Made by a program: the position numbers and the translations under genes. Shown here piece after piece: positions 6,766 through 13,963 of a DNA stretch of 17,409 bases (positions are counted from its first letter, which is position 1; every line of letters starts with the position of its first letter). Location of the stretch: positions 1,081-18,489 of the forward strand of contig DGFG01000118.1 of assembly GCA_002391555.1 (NCBI GenBank). The letters are read 5' to 3'. Below the pieces are notes generated by a model that saw only the letters and a list, made by a program, of their open reading frames with translations, did no database searches and was not told the origin of the DNA. The stretch is from Firmicutes bacterium UBA3906. Its GTDB lineage: Bacteria; Bacillota; Clostridia; Caldicoprobacterales; DTU083.

Positions 6766-6896
6766 AGAAAAGAAAATCGGTTTTTGTCAGGCACACATTC
6801 TTTTTTCAGTAATTTACTAAAAAAATACTGAATAAAAGTTGAGTTTATACCTGATGAATATAATGTACACAATAATAATTTAGAGGAGGTTTTTCA

Positions 6897-8735
6897 ATGG
6901 TAATAAGTGAAGCAAACTTAAAAAAGTTAGAACAGCTTAATAACAAAAAAGTCATGGAGTATCTACAGGATGCCATAGACCTATGTAAACCAGCAAAAGT
7001 CACAGTCATAACCGACTCAGAAGAAGACATAAACTATGTAAAGGAGCTGGCCCTAAAGAATGGGGAGGAAAGCAAGCTTCGCATGGAAGGTCACACAGTA
7101 CACTTTGATGGCATAAATGATCAAGGTAGGGATAAGGCCAACACCAGATACCTAGTAAAAGAAAAAGTAAACTGGGGTATCAAGGTTAATGATATGCTAC
7201 AGCCTGATGGAGTTGCTGAAGTTAGAGAAATTATGGATGGCATTATGGAAGGTAAAGAAATGTTAGTAAGTTTCTTTAGCCTTGGACCAACAAACTCACC
7301 TTTCTCACAAAGAGCTATGCAAATAACAGATTCAGCCTATGTAACACACAGTGAGCAGATTCTTTATAGGACTGGCTATGAAGAGTTTAAGAGACTCAAT
7401 GGGTCAGATGACTTCTTTTTATTCCTCCACTCCGCAGGAGAGCTGGAAAATGGAACAACTAAAAATATAGACAAACGTAGAATATTTATCGATCTAGTAG
7501 AAAACAGGGTCTATACAGTAAACAACCAATATGCTGGAAATAGCGTAGGCCTCAAAAAATTGGCCTTTAGATTAGCTATCCAAAAAGCTAATAACGAAGA
7601 TTGGCTAGCTGAGCATATGTTCCTTATGGGTGTACAGGGGAAACCTGGCCGTAAGACATATTTCGCAGGTGCATTCCCAAGTGCTTGTGGTAAGACCAGT
7701 ACAGCTATGCTACCAGGCCAAACAATAGTTGGCGATGATATTGCCTATCTAAAAAATATAGATGGCAAGCTTAAGGCAGTAAACGTTGAAAAGGGTATTT
7801 TCGGTATAATCCAGGATGTTAATCCAGAGGATGACCCCTTAATATACGAAGCCCTTACAACACCAAGAGAAGTTATCTTCTCTAACGTATTAGTTAATGA
7901 TGATAAGCCCTATTGGTTAGGAATGGGCCAAGAGGTACCAGACAAGGGTAGAAACTTCTCTGGTGAATGGTACAAGGGCAAGAAGGATGCCAATGGTAAA
8001 GAAATAGACTATGCTCATAAAAATGCTAGGTATACAATTGCTATAAATGAGCTAGCCAATGCAGATGACAAGGTTAATGACCCAAATGGCGTTGAAGTAC
8101 AAGCCATCGTTTATGGTGGAAGAGACTCCGATACTACTGTACCGGTAGCAGAATCCTTAAGCTGGTCCCATGGCGTATTTGTGGGTGCAACCATCGAGTC
8201 TGAAACCACAGCCGCTATTTTAGGTAAAGAGGGAGTAAGAAACCATGATCCTATGGCTAACCTAGACTTTTTAGTAGTACCTCTAGGAAAGTACGTAGAA
8301 AATCACCTTAAGTTCGGTAACAACCTTGACAAGGCTCCAACCGTATATTCAACCAACTACTTCCTAAAGGGCGAAAACGGTAAATACCTAAATGGCAAGC
8401 TAGACAAAAAGGTTTGGATACTTTGGGCTGAAGGACGTGTAAATGGCGAATACGATGCTATTGAAACTCCAATTGGAAGAATACCAAAGTACGAAGACTT
8501 AAAAGAACTATTTAAGGCTAACCTAGATTATGACTACACTGTGGATGAATACAACGAGCAGTTCTCAGTCAGAGTTGGCAAGTATCTAGAGAAGATGGAC
8601 CGTATGTCCAAAATCTTTAGCTCTGTAGAAATGCCTGAAAGCTTTTTAAAGGAACTCAACGATCAGGTAGCTAGGTTAAAGGCTACACAAGCTGAGCATG
8701 GCGATGTAGTAAAGCCTGAGGTTTTTGCTAAATAA
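6897..8735 (+). CDS. pckG: Phosphoenolpyruvate carboxykinase (GTP)
   Basis: 612 residues, normal for the GTP-dependent class (EC 4.1.1.32) and longer than the ATP class (about 530). It interconverts oxaloacetate + GTP with PEP + CO2 + GDP; in anaerobes it may run towards oxaloacetate for fermentation to succinate or amino acids. The kinase-1 loop FPSACGKTSTAML includes the hallmark reactive Cys264 and Lys266 of ACGKTS. The kinase-2 metal site is GDD (279-281). VYGGRDSDTTVPV and the following SLSWSHGVFVGAT are characteristic of the GTP class. The start ATG 6897 has GAGGAGG (6883-6889). It is a single-gene unit between the intergenic promoter and a hairpin at 8779-8818. Codon choice looks more ordered than in its neighbours, which suggests high expression. 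Confidence 0.96.
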   Translation: MVISEANLKKLEQLNNKKVMEYLQDAIDLCKPAKVTVITDSEEDINYVKELALKNGEESKLRMEGHTVHFDGINDQGRDKANTRYLVKEKVNWGIKVNDMLQPDGVAEVREIMDGIMEGKEMLVSFFSLGPTNSPFSQRAMQITDSAYVTHSEQILYRTGYEEFKRLNGSDDFFLFLHSAGELENGTTKNIDKRRIFIDLVENRVYTVNNQYAGNSVGLKKLAFRLAIQKANNEDWLAEHMFLMGVQGKPGRKTYFAGAFPSACGKTSTAMLPGQTIVGDDIAYLKNIDGKLKAVNVEKGIFGIIQDVNPEDDPLIYEALTTPREVIFSNVLVNDDKPYWLGMGQEVPDKGRNFSGEWYKGKKDANGKEIDYAHKNARYTIAINELANADDKVNDPNGVEVQAIVYGGRDSDTTVPVAESLSWSHGVFVGATIESETTAAILGKEGVRNHDPMANLDFLVVPLGKYVENHLKFGNNLDKAPTVYSTNYFLKGENGKYLNGKLDKKVWILWAEGRVNGEYDAIETPIGRIPKYEDLKELFKANLDYDYTVDEYNEQFSVRVGKYLEKMDRMSKIFSSVEMPESFLKELNDQVARLKATQAEHGDVVKPEVFAK

Positions 8736-8778
8736 ACAAAAACTTACAATCAATAAGATTTAAGCTTATACAGAATGT

Positions 8779-8818
8779 TAAAGGGGATATGAAACTTATC
8801 GAGTTCATATCCCCTTTA
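8779..8818. terminator. Bidirectional hairpin between pckG and the Dlt-like operon
   Basis: A perfect 15-bp stem, TAAAGGGGATATGAA (8779-8793) with TTCATATCCCCTTTA (8804-8818), and a 10-nt loop. It sits between convergent genes. Only three U directly follow the stem on either strand (CCCCTTTATATT rightward, CCCCTTTAACATT leftward), so it probably serves both, imperfectly. Confidence 0.75.
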
Positions 8819-8861
8819 TATTAAAAGATTGAGTATAAATTACCTTTACCTATAGTTATAT

Positions 8862-9446
8862 TTATTCTTCTGTTACTAGTGTGTATTCAATAGATGTAAC
8901 CTTGTTATCCTCTACAAAAAAGGATAGCCTGCTAATGCCCTCTTCATACTCATATAGGCCAAAGGATTCTTTGTAATTATCACCATATACTTTGATAAGA
9001 TCATCTACACTAGCATATAGATAGATACCTTCCTTTGTAGCTACCGTGTCATCTAGCAATACAATAGCTAGTACACAATCCTTGCCATCTAGCTCATAGC
9101 TTGTTATCTCAAAGCTATTATAAGTATATATTTTCTCCATACCCTGAAAAGCACAGCTAGGTGCCTCAAAGTATTCTAAGGGTTCTCCTAGTTTTTCTAA
9201 GATGGGACCTAATTCCCCATTCACAGCGATTGTGATGCCTGCTGTTTCAAAGACATACTCTGTCTGATTATTATTGTTGTCTGGGTCTTCTTTATCTTTC
9301 TCGTCTTCTTTATTATCGGCCTTATCTAAGTTGGATCCAGATTTTATATCTTGTCCATCCTTGTTGTTTGCTGGTGTTTTATCATCCTGGGCGCAGCCTG
9401 CTATGAACAAGGCTATAACTAACAAGATAATAGCTAGTTTTTTCAT
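8862..9446 (-). CDS. Lipoprotein of unknown function, last gene of the Dlt-like operon
   Basis: 194 residues from ATG 9446; upstream extension lacks a ribosome site, while GGGAGGGAG lies about 12 bp before this ATG. A typical lipoprotein signal: basic MKK, a hydrophobic stretch (4-15) and the lipobox IAGC with Cys18, so the protein is anchored to the outer face of the membrane. A flexible linker very rich in D, K, E and N (about 20-62) follows, then a compact domain starting AGITIAVNGELGPILEKLG with two cysteines (in APSCAF and GKDCVL). The pattern 'short helix, YG, strand pairs' is reminiscent of BamE/SmpA-like two-layer folds, but that is only an impression. It follows the SGNH gene by 43 bp. 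A role as surface partner of the SGNH transferase is inferred from position only. Confidence 0.85.
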   Translation of the reverse strand: MKKLAIILLVIALFIAGCAQDDKTPANNKDGQDIKSGSNLDKADNKEDEKDKEDPDNNNNQTEYVFETAGITIAVNGELGPILEKLGEPLEYFEAPSCAFQGMEKIYTYNSFEITSYELDGKDCVLAIVLLDDTVATKEGIYLYASVDDLIKVYGDNYKESFGLYEYEEGISRLSFFVEDNKVTSIEYTLVTEE

Positions 9447-9489
9447 GATTATACTTTCTCCCTCCCTTTTGAAAGCTAATTTAACTATT

Positions 9490-10572
9490 TTAATCTTCTG
9501 GTGCTTTTGCACCAAAGCTTTTTAAATATCCGTACTTTTCTAACTCATAATACTGCTGTGCCTTCATCTGCTCATAGAAATCTATCTTTTCTTGCCATAT
9601 TTCTTGGTACTCTTTATTAGTCCTTTTATCTGTTAAGTCATAGGTTTTGGTTAGGACATCTCCTAAATAAAGAGAGAGTTTTTCTGCACCTGTAAGATTC
9701 ATATGTAGCCCTGCGTCATAGGTGTCTTTACTATAGTCTATACCCACCTCATCTATTAGCTCTAAAAAATTAATATACAAAAGATCATTCTTACTTGCAT
9801 AGTCCTCTATTTGCTGCTCCCATTGGTCATACCAAACAGGGTATATACTAGGGACCTTTACTAGTACTAATTCTATACCATTATCTTTACATAGTTTTGT
9901 AATTTTATCAAGGTATAGATAGGCTGTATCACCAAATTGATAATTGGCTAGCTTTCTCCCCCTAGGAATTGATGTTACAGGCTTAACATCTACCCTCATA
10001 TAGTAGCCATTATGGAATAATTTATCTTTCTTAAATACATACTTAAAGTCCTCACTTGTTAACTCATTCCATCTAGAATGGTACCTTAATATGGGGAAAA
10101 TATAGTCAATCAGCCTCTCATCCTCCATCATTGAGGCTTTAACAGCCCTAATCTTGCTTGCTGACATCCTCATACCATCTAATGTCAATCTATTGTACGC
10201 TTCCTTTTGAGGCTCATTGTACTGCATGGCAAGTACATTAAAGACAACAATTTCTGGTGTCTCATACTTTAGGGTCTCCTCTAGCAGGTAGTAGGACTGC
10301 CAAATGAGCTGCTGAGCACTACCCCTAATATAGCTAGTAATCCCATAGTTTTTCCATAAACTGATAGGCGAAAAACTTTCATATACCTCACAGTCCCCTA
10401 TAAAAATAATATCATGATTGTAGTCTGCCTTTTCATTATAGTATTCTTCTATTAAAGACCCCTCTACTATTGCTGACACATACTTTGGCATTAGTAGGTT
10501 TTGAAGTATATATAAGCTGAATAATATAAGGCAGACAACAACAATATTTAGAATTATCCTTTTTTTGTCCAT
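9490..10572 (-). CDS. Membrane-anchored SGNH-type transferase/hydrolase (DltD-like role)
   Basis: 360 residues with an N-terminal signal anchor (about 6-27) and no cleavage site, so the bulk lies outside the cell. Block I reads IIFIGDCEVYESFSP: Cys61 stands where SGNH enzymes have the nucleophilic Ser (GDS). The block V pair D-x-x-x-H (Asp286, His290 in DAGLHMNLTG) is present, which supports an active enzyme using Cys. The middle contains IVVFNVLAMQYNEP, equivalent to the Asn block. In Dlt systems the DltD protein has this topology and fold, and hands the acyl group from the MBOAT side to the acceptor polymer. AGGAGG (10578-10583) overlaps the stop codon of the MBOAT gene, so the two are translated together. 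It is not recognisably DltD by sequence; the role is inferred from fold and operon. Confidence 0.8.
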   Translation of the reverse strand: MDKKRIILNIVVVCLILFSLYILQNLLMPKYVSAIVEGSLIEEYYNEKADYNHDIIFIGDCEVYESFSPISLWKNYGITSYIRGSAQQLIWQSYYLLEETLKYETPEIVVFNVLAMQYNEPQKEAYNRLTLDGMRMSASKIRAVKASMMEDERLIDYIFPILRYHSRWNELTSEDFKYVFKKDKLFHNGYYMRVDVKPVTSIPRGRKLANYQFGDTAYLYLDKITKLCKDNGIELVLVKVPSIYPVWYDQWEQQIEDYASKNDLLYINFLELIDEVGIDYSKDTYDAGLHMNLTGAEKLSLYLGDVLTKTYDLTDKRTNKEYQEIWQEKIDFYEQMKAQQYYELEKYGYLKSFGAKAPED

Positions 10573-10581
10573 CTTATCCTC

Positions 10582-12168
10582 CTAGAACTGGTTGTATATA
10601 AACTGACTAGAGTCATATCCAACCCCATAAGCACCAAAGATTATTATACAGATAATCAAGGCATAGTAGAAAGCGTTCCTTACTATAGGCCTATTATCAA
10701 GCCTTTCTCTAACACTCCCCCTAGCTTGCAGGATACTAACTGTTGTTAGAACTATAAGGCCAGCAAAAAGTATTAGATAATCTGCTGCGCTTAAGCCAAT
10801 CTTGAGTAAAGAACCATTAAATAATTGTCTTATGTTAAATTTATAAAACATAGTTCCAAACATTTTAAAGGTCATTGGCACATCTCTGTAGCAGTCAAAC
10901 ATTCTTATTGAACTCATAAGCAGTACTGTACGCACAATTTGGAAAATCCTAAAGGAAAGCTTGTCTTTCACCTTGAATTTGCTATGGAACCAATCATAAA
11001 ATGGTCTAAACTCTTGAGATAGCAAGATCACAAAACAGTTAGTAAGACCCCATACAATAAAGTTCCAGCTTGATCCATGCCATAGTCCTGTTGTAAACCA
11101 TACAAGGCTCGTAGATAAGTATATGGGTATACGCTTGCCTAGTACATTACCAAACTTTTTCCTAGAAAATTTAGATAGGTTCAGCATTGGCTTTGAAACG
11201 GAAATTGGATAAAAGAGATAGTCCTTAAACCAAGTTCCCATGGTAATATGCCATCGTCTCCAATACTCTGCTATAGATTTGGAAAAGTATGGTCTGTTAA
11301 AGTTCTCTTCCATCTCTACACCCAACACCTGACCAATACCTATTGTAATATCAATTCCGCCTGTGAAATCAGCATAGAGTTGGTAGGCGTAAAAGAGCAT
11401 TCCAACAAATACATAGCCTCCTTGATACAGGTCTGGGTCTCCGACTAGTGTATTTACTGCAATAAGTATCCTGTCAGCCAATACTAGTTTCTTAAAGTAG
11501 CCCCAAATAATCCTTTGAACTCCATAGCCGACTTGCTTGCTGTTAAACTTGTGCCCTTTAAATAGGGTTTTTGATAAATTATCATACCTGCTTATAGGTC
11601 CTTGTATGAGCTGTGGGAAAAATGACACAAAGAGGGCAAGCTTGAAAAAGTTCTTTTCAGCTCTATACTTTTTCCTATATACATCTATAATATAGCCCAT
11701 TGTCTTGAAGGTATAAAATGAAATACCCATGGGCAAGGCAATGCTTAGAAAGGATAGTTTTCTATCGCTGCCAAATGAGTTTAATAGGATATTAATATTA
11801 TGTATTGTAAAGTTAGTATATTTGACAACAGCTAATATACCAAAATTAAATACAAGGCATACCAATAACCACTTCCACTGCTTAGCCTTAGTTTTAGACC
11901 TATGTTCTTTCTTGTCTGCCCTTGACATATCCTTGTTGGCCTCAAAGTAGTGCTTTTGCCTTATCTCTAGTTGATCAATTTTACGGCCAACTAAATAGGT
12001 GGATGCTGTTGTGACAAGGATATATATTAGATATTTTGGCCCTGCTATAAAATAAAAAAGATAGCTAGCTACTAGCAGGAGTCCCCATTGTAGTTTCTTT
12101 GGTATTATATAGTAGATCACAAATAACAAAGAGATAAATAGAATAAAATCAAAGGATGTAAATAACAT
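10582..12168 (-). CDS. MBOAT-family membrane O-acyltransferase (DltB/AlgI-like)
   Basis: 528 residues with about ten or more hydrophobic segments. MBOAT proteins pass an acyl group across the membrane. Signature segments: YWRRWHITMGTWFKDYLFYPI (around His307) and TGLWHGSSWNFIVWGL with His364, the invariant MBOAT catalytic histidine. It belongs to the DltB/AlgI branch that works with a surface SGNH partner. The C-terminus is a last hydrophobic helix, then a short tail ending SSQFIYNQF with Tyr525. This resembles the aromatic C-terminal motif of the separate small DltX peptide of Gram-positive dlt operons. ATG 12168 lies 11 bp after the ACP stop; the nearest strong ribosome site GGAGG (12185-12189) is rather far, so translation may depend on coupling. 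Neighbours: ACP upstream, SGNH downstream. Confidence 0.92.
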   Translation of the reverse strand: MLFTSFDFILFISLLFVIYYIIPKKLQWGLLLVASYLFYFIAGPKYLIYILVTTASTYLVGRKIDQLEIRQKHYFEANKDMSRADKKEHRSKTKAKQWKWLLVCLVFNFGILAVVKYTNFTIHNINILLNSFGSDRKLSFLSIALPMGISFYTFKTMGYIIDVYRKKYRAEKNFFKLALFVSFFPQLIQGPISRYDNLSKTLFKGHKFNSKQVGYGVQRIIWGYFKKLVLADRILIAVNTLVGDPDLYQGGYVFVGMLFYAYQLYADFTGGIDITIGIGQVLGVEMEENFNRPYFSKSIAEYWRRWHITMGTWFKDYLFYPISVSKPMLNLSKFSRKKFGNVLGKRIPIYLSTSLVWFTTGLWHGSSWNFIVWGLTNCFVILLSQEFRPFYDWFHSKFKVKDKLSFRIFQIVRTVLLMSSIRMFDCYRDVPMTFKMFGTMFYKFNIRQLFNGSLLKIGLSAADYLILFAGLIVLTTVSILQARGSVRERLDNRPIVRNAFYYALIICIIIFGAYGVGYDSSQFIYNQF

Positions 12169-12179
12169 TGGTTTTTTAC

Positions 12180-12413
12180 TTAGCCCTCCTCAGACAATCG
12201 CTCAATTAATGCATACAAGGACTTTACTGAGTTGAAATTCTCCGGTATGAGCTCTTCAGCAGGTATTGCCACGCCAAACTCATCATTAATATCAGCTACC
12301 AAGGTTATGATATCAAATGAATCTAAAATCTTATCATCTATCAGGGTCTCACAGTTTTCAAAGTCAACGTCTGGATGTAATTCCTCTAGGATTTCAAGCA
12401 ATATTTCCATCAT
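12180..12413 (-). CDS. Acyl/aminoacyl carrier protein (DltC-like)
   Basis: 77 residues, acidic, four-helix carrier fold. The phosphopantetheine attachment motif is DSFD, with Ser32 (DDKILDSFDIITLV), as in DltC (DSF/DSL type). The Ser should be loaded with 4'-phosphopantetheine and then charged with an aminoacyl group by the adenylation enzyme encoded directly upstream. Two adjacent ATG codons (12413 and 12410) are possible starts; AAGGAG (12419-12424) favours the second slightly, by spacing. The gene overlaps the end of the adenylation gene by 20 bp, a sign of coupled translation and stoichiometric production. No phosphopantetheinyl transferase gene is present in the window, so the general cellular one must serve. 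Confidence 0.88.
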   Translation of the reverse strand: MMEILLEILEELHPDVDFENCETLIDDKILDSFDIITLVADINDEFGVAIPAEELIPENFNSVKSLYALIERLSEEG

Positions 12414-13932
12414 TTTCTCTCCTTTTTTTCTCTGTTATTTCCTTTAAATATGACCTGTTTATCTTACCGTTTGCAGTCAGGGGCATGGTTTCTAGCGACC
12501 TAATACTGTTTGGCACCATATACCTGGGTAGGACCTTTTTTAACTGTCCTGCTACTTCTCTTTCGCTTATACTGCCTACATAGTAAAGGACTATCTTGGA
12601 CTTATCTTTGTCATATACGCAACATGCCTGGTGTACCCCATCTATCCCTGTCGCATTTATCTCTATCTCCCCTAGCTCTATCCTATGGCCCATATGCTTT
12701 ATTTGAAAGTCCTTACGGCTAACAAATACTAATTCACCATACTCATTATATTTAGCAAGGTCACCGGTACGATATATAAGCTCAGGGTACACAGTATTTA
12801 GTGGGTTTTGTACAAAGGTTTCCTGGGTCCTCTCAAAATCATTGTAGTAACCATGGGTTAGGCAAGTACCACGAATACATATTTCCCCAAGTTCACCTAG
12901 AGGAGGTTCTTGGTCATTTTCATCTAGCAGGAATATATCTGTATTCTTGAGTGGTCCTCCTATCGGAATAACATCATCTAAGCCAAAATCTCTATCTACT
13001 ATATAATAAGTGCAAATGCCAGTGGTCTCTGTTGGACCATATAGGTTAACAAACTTGGCCTCTGGTAAGGCCTTTCTCCAGATATTAAACTGCTTAATAG
13101 GAAAAATCTCACTAACAAAGGCGATAGTATGTAAATACTCTGGTTTTTTCTTTTCTAGTACACCTAGAGAAGATATCATTGTAAGTGCAGGAACAACCCA
13201 GCATATTGTATTGACCTTGTATTCATTAAGAAAATCAACAAGTTTTATTGGGAACATAAAATAGGATTTAGGGATGAGATAAGTTGTAGAACCATGCTTT
13301 ATAGTTCCGATAATCTCCCTTAAACAAGCATCAAAATACAAGGGGCTCTGGCTACCAAACACTGTCTCACTGTTATAAGAAAGAACTGGTGACAGACTCT
13401 CAATATAATCAATGACTGCTCTATGGCTACCTACTATCCCCTTTGGTATACCAGTTGATCCAGATGTGTATACTATATAAAGTGGGTCAGTGTCTATGGC
13501 CTTTGCCCTGATCTTATCTAGAGCAGCTTGATTTATGGGTGTATTAACAATGTCATCGTATAGAAGTACAAGTCCCTCATATTTGTATTTTTCTAATAAG
13601 TCTAAAGAAGCCGGATCACAAATAAGAGCTTTTGGCTTGAGCTTTTTTATAATCAACTCAATCCTAAAAGAGGGCATTTCCTCATCTACAGGAACATAAA
13701 AACAGCCACTATAAGCCACACCTAAAAAGGCGGCAATAGCCTTAGGATGCCTGTTCATAAAGACTACTACTGGCTCCTTATAACAGTCTTGGCTTATTAA
13801 ATAACTTCCTATAGACCTACTTTGCTCAAATAGTTCAGTAAAGCTTAGACTAAAGTCTTCATCTGCAAATGCAACTTTATTTGGGAACTTTTTAACTGTT
13901 TCCTCCAAATACTGCAGTATATTTGTTTGCAT
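12394..13932 (-). CDS. Amino-acid adenylation enzyme (DltA-like, stand-alone)
   Basis: 512 residues, one ANL-family adenylation domain, the size of DltA. It activates a carboxylic substrate as its AMP ester and loads a carrier protein. Core motifs: YTSGSTGIPKG (155-165, phosphate loop), YFDAC (199-203), YGPTETT (298-304), YRTGD (387-391, Asp391 holds the ribose), KDFQIKHMGHRIELGEIE (407-424, hinge) and LTANGKINR with Lys490, the adenylation lysine. Asp201 in the FDAC motif is the residue that binds the alpha-amino group in amino-acid activating enzymes, so an amino acid is expected. At the site where DltA has FCGE, this protein has FVSE (272-275): the Cys that favours D-Ala is missing. It is followed with a 20-bp overlap by the carrier protein. 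The true substrate is unknown. Confidence 0.88.
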   Translation of the reverse strand: MQTNILQYLEETVKKFPNKVAFADEDFSLSFTELFEQSRSIGSYLISQDCYKEPVVVFMNRHPKAIAAFLGVAYSGCFYVPVDEEMPSFRIELIIKKLKPKALICDPASLDLLEKYKYEGLVLLYDDIVNTPINQAALDKIRAKAIDTDPLYIVYTSGSTGIPKGIVGSHRAVIDYIESLSPVLSYNSETVFGSQSPLYFDACLREIIGTIKHGSTTYLIPKSYFMFPIKLVDFLNEYKVNTICWVVPALTMISSLGVLEKKKPEYLHTIAFVSEIFPIKQFNIWRKALPEAKFVNLYGPTETTGICTYYIVDRDFGLDDVIPIGGPLKNTDIFLLDENDQEPPLGELGEICIRGTCLTHGYYNDFERTQETFVQNPLNTVYPELIYRTGDLAKYNEYGELVFVSRKDFQIKHMGHRIELGEIEINATGIDGVHQACCVYDKDKSKIVLYYVGSISEREVAGQLKKVLPRYMVPNSIRSLETMPLTANGKINRSYLKEITEKKRRENDGNIA

Positions 13933-13963
13933 AAACCCCTTACCCTTTCATGTGTTTTGGTAT

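Larger units (their letters stand above)
6413..6896. other. 484-bp divergent intergenic region
   Basis: No protein gene is seen here. It contains the ATP-grasp promoter (6464-6492) and the pckG promoter candidate (6737-6765), followed by an about 125-nt untranslated leader with a 7-bp hairpin TTCAGTA/TACTGAA (6805-6811 with 6826-6832). Two near-identical 15-mers, ATCCCTTATTATACT (about 6525-6539) and ATCCCTTATAATACT (about 6583-6597), lie about 58 bp apart. Palindromic AT runs such as ATTTTAAAAT also occur. No catabolite-responsive element matching the Bacillus consensus was found. Confidence 0.6.

Noticed and set aside
6839..6864. Second pckG promoter (TTGAGT, TATAAT)
   Set aside because: The spacer is 14 bp, too short; the promoter at 6737-6765 with a 17-bp spacer is better.
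9490..13932. Canonical dltABCD operon
   Set aside because: The parts match, but the gene order, Cys nucleophile, missing D-Ala selecting Cys and missing separate DltX argue for a relative rather than true dlt; dlt gene symbols were therefore not used.
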